Shown here one piece after another: positions 7,298 to 7,339 of a stretch of DNA of 7,339 nt. The position numbers were made by a program, and so were the translations under genes. The first letter of the stretch is position 1. The number at the start of each line of letters is the position of its first letter. Origin of the DNA: JBFWNZ01 sp050250795. GTDB taxonomy: Bacteria > Pseudomonadota > Alphaproteobacteria > UBA8366. The stretch covers positions 1 through 7,339 of the forward strand of contig JBFWNZ010000182.1 of the NCBI GenBank assembly GCA_050250795.1. The letters are read 5' to 3'. The notes beneath the pieces are model-generated. The model searched no databases and had not been told where the DNA came from. It worked only from the letters and a program-made list of their open reading frames with translations.

Positions 7298-7339
7298 TTA
7301 TGAAGGTGGAAGCGTCTCGGCAGAAACAAGCCGGTCGAG
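7298..7339 (-). CDS. 3' end of an upstream gene, probably a CheW-type adaptor (partial)
   Basis: Reading the minus strand from the right edge in frame gives LDRLVSAETLPPS and then TAA at 7300-7298. The pattern 'LDRLxSxE' followed by a short hydrophobic tail is what CheW-like coupling proteins often have just before their C-terminus, where the last domain strand leads into a short helix. A CheW would couple the adjacent receptor to CheA. The stop lies 15 nt before the GTG of the receptor gene and the two share a frame, so they are probably in one operon. Only 13 residues are visible. The identification rests on a short motif plus context and could be wrong: it may be another C-terminus, or a chance open frame in GC-rich DNA. 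Confidence 0.42.
   Translation of the reverse strand, partial: LDRLVSAETLPPS

Noticed and set aside
7300..7339. Possible promoter upstream of the MCP (TTGTTT and CATAAC on the minus strand)
   Set aside because: The spacing is about 21 nt, too long for a sigma-70 promoter, the matches are poor, and the segment reads as the end of an upstream gene.

Overview
The window is a compact stretch of very GC-rich DNA in which every gene I can support lies on the minus strand, so the operon reads from the right edge to the left. Strong G/C preference at third codon positions, GTG starts, and a chemosensory cluster feeding a multi-domain hybrid kinase suggest an alphaproteobacterium, possibly Rhodospirillales- or Rhizobiales-like. 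That placement is inference; the window holds no rRNA or other marker gene.

In order of transcription: (i) the last 13 codons of an upstream gene (7339-7298), which resemble the C-terminus of a CheW adaptor; (ii) a transmembrane chemoreceptor/MCP (7282-5612); (iii) a CheA histidine kinase with its own C-terminal receiver (5601-3514); (iv) a CheB methylesterase (3517-2462); (v) a large hybrid histidine kinase, REC-REC-PAS-HisKA-HATPase-REC (2465-30). Junctions are 15 nt (fragment to MCP), 10 nt (MCP to CheA), a 4-nt GTGA overlap (CheA to CheB) and a 4-nt ATGA overlap (CheB to hybrid kinase). This argues for one polycistronic, translationally coupled unit. There is no gene-free stretch above 300 bases and no RNA gene, mobile element, CRISPR array or convincing terminator. 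The left 29 bases hold nothing I can call.

The genes read as a non-flagellar (alternative-cellular-function type) chemosensory pathway. The receptor would sense a periplasmic or membrane cue and control CheA through CheW. CheA phosphotransfers from a single Hpt to its own receiver, to CheB (receptor adaptation), and plausibly to the first receiver of the hybrid kinase. The output then appears to be a second histidine kinase with its own PAS sensor and C-terminal receiver, not a CheY or a GGDEF protein. The architecture resembles the Rhodospirillum centenum Che3 pathway (CheA3 to the hybrid kinase CheS3, cyst development) and is related to Wsp (MCP, CheA-REC, CheB, with output through WspR). 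The second receiver of the hybrid kinase has lost its phosphoacceptor Asp and other active-site residues. The receptor tip and the CheA N-box carry unusual substitutions. The final output regulator and the CheR methyltransferase are not in the window.
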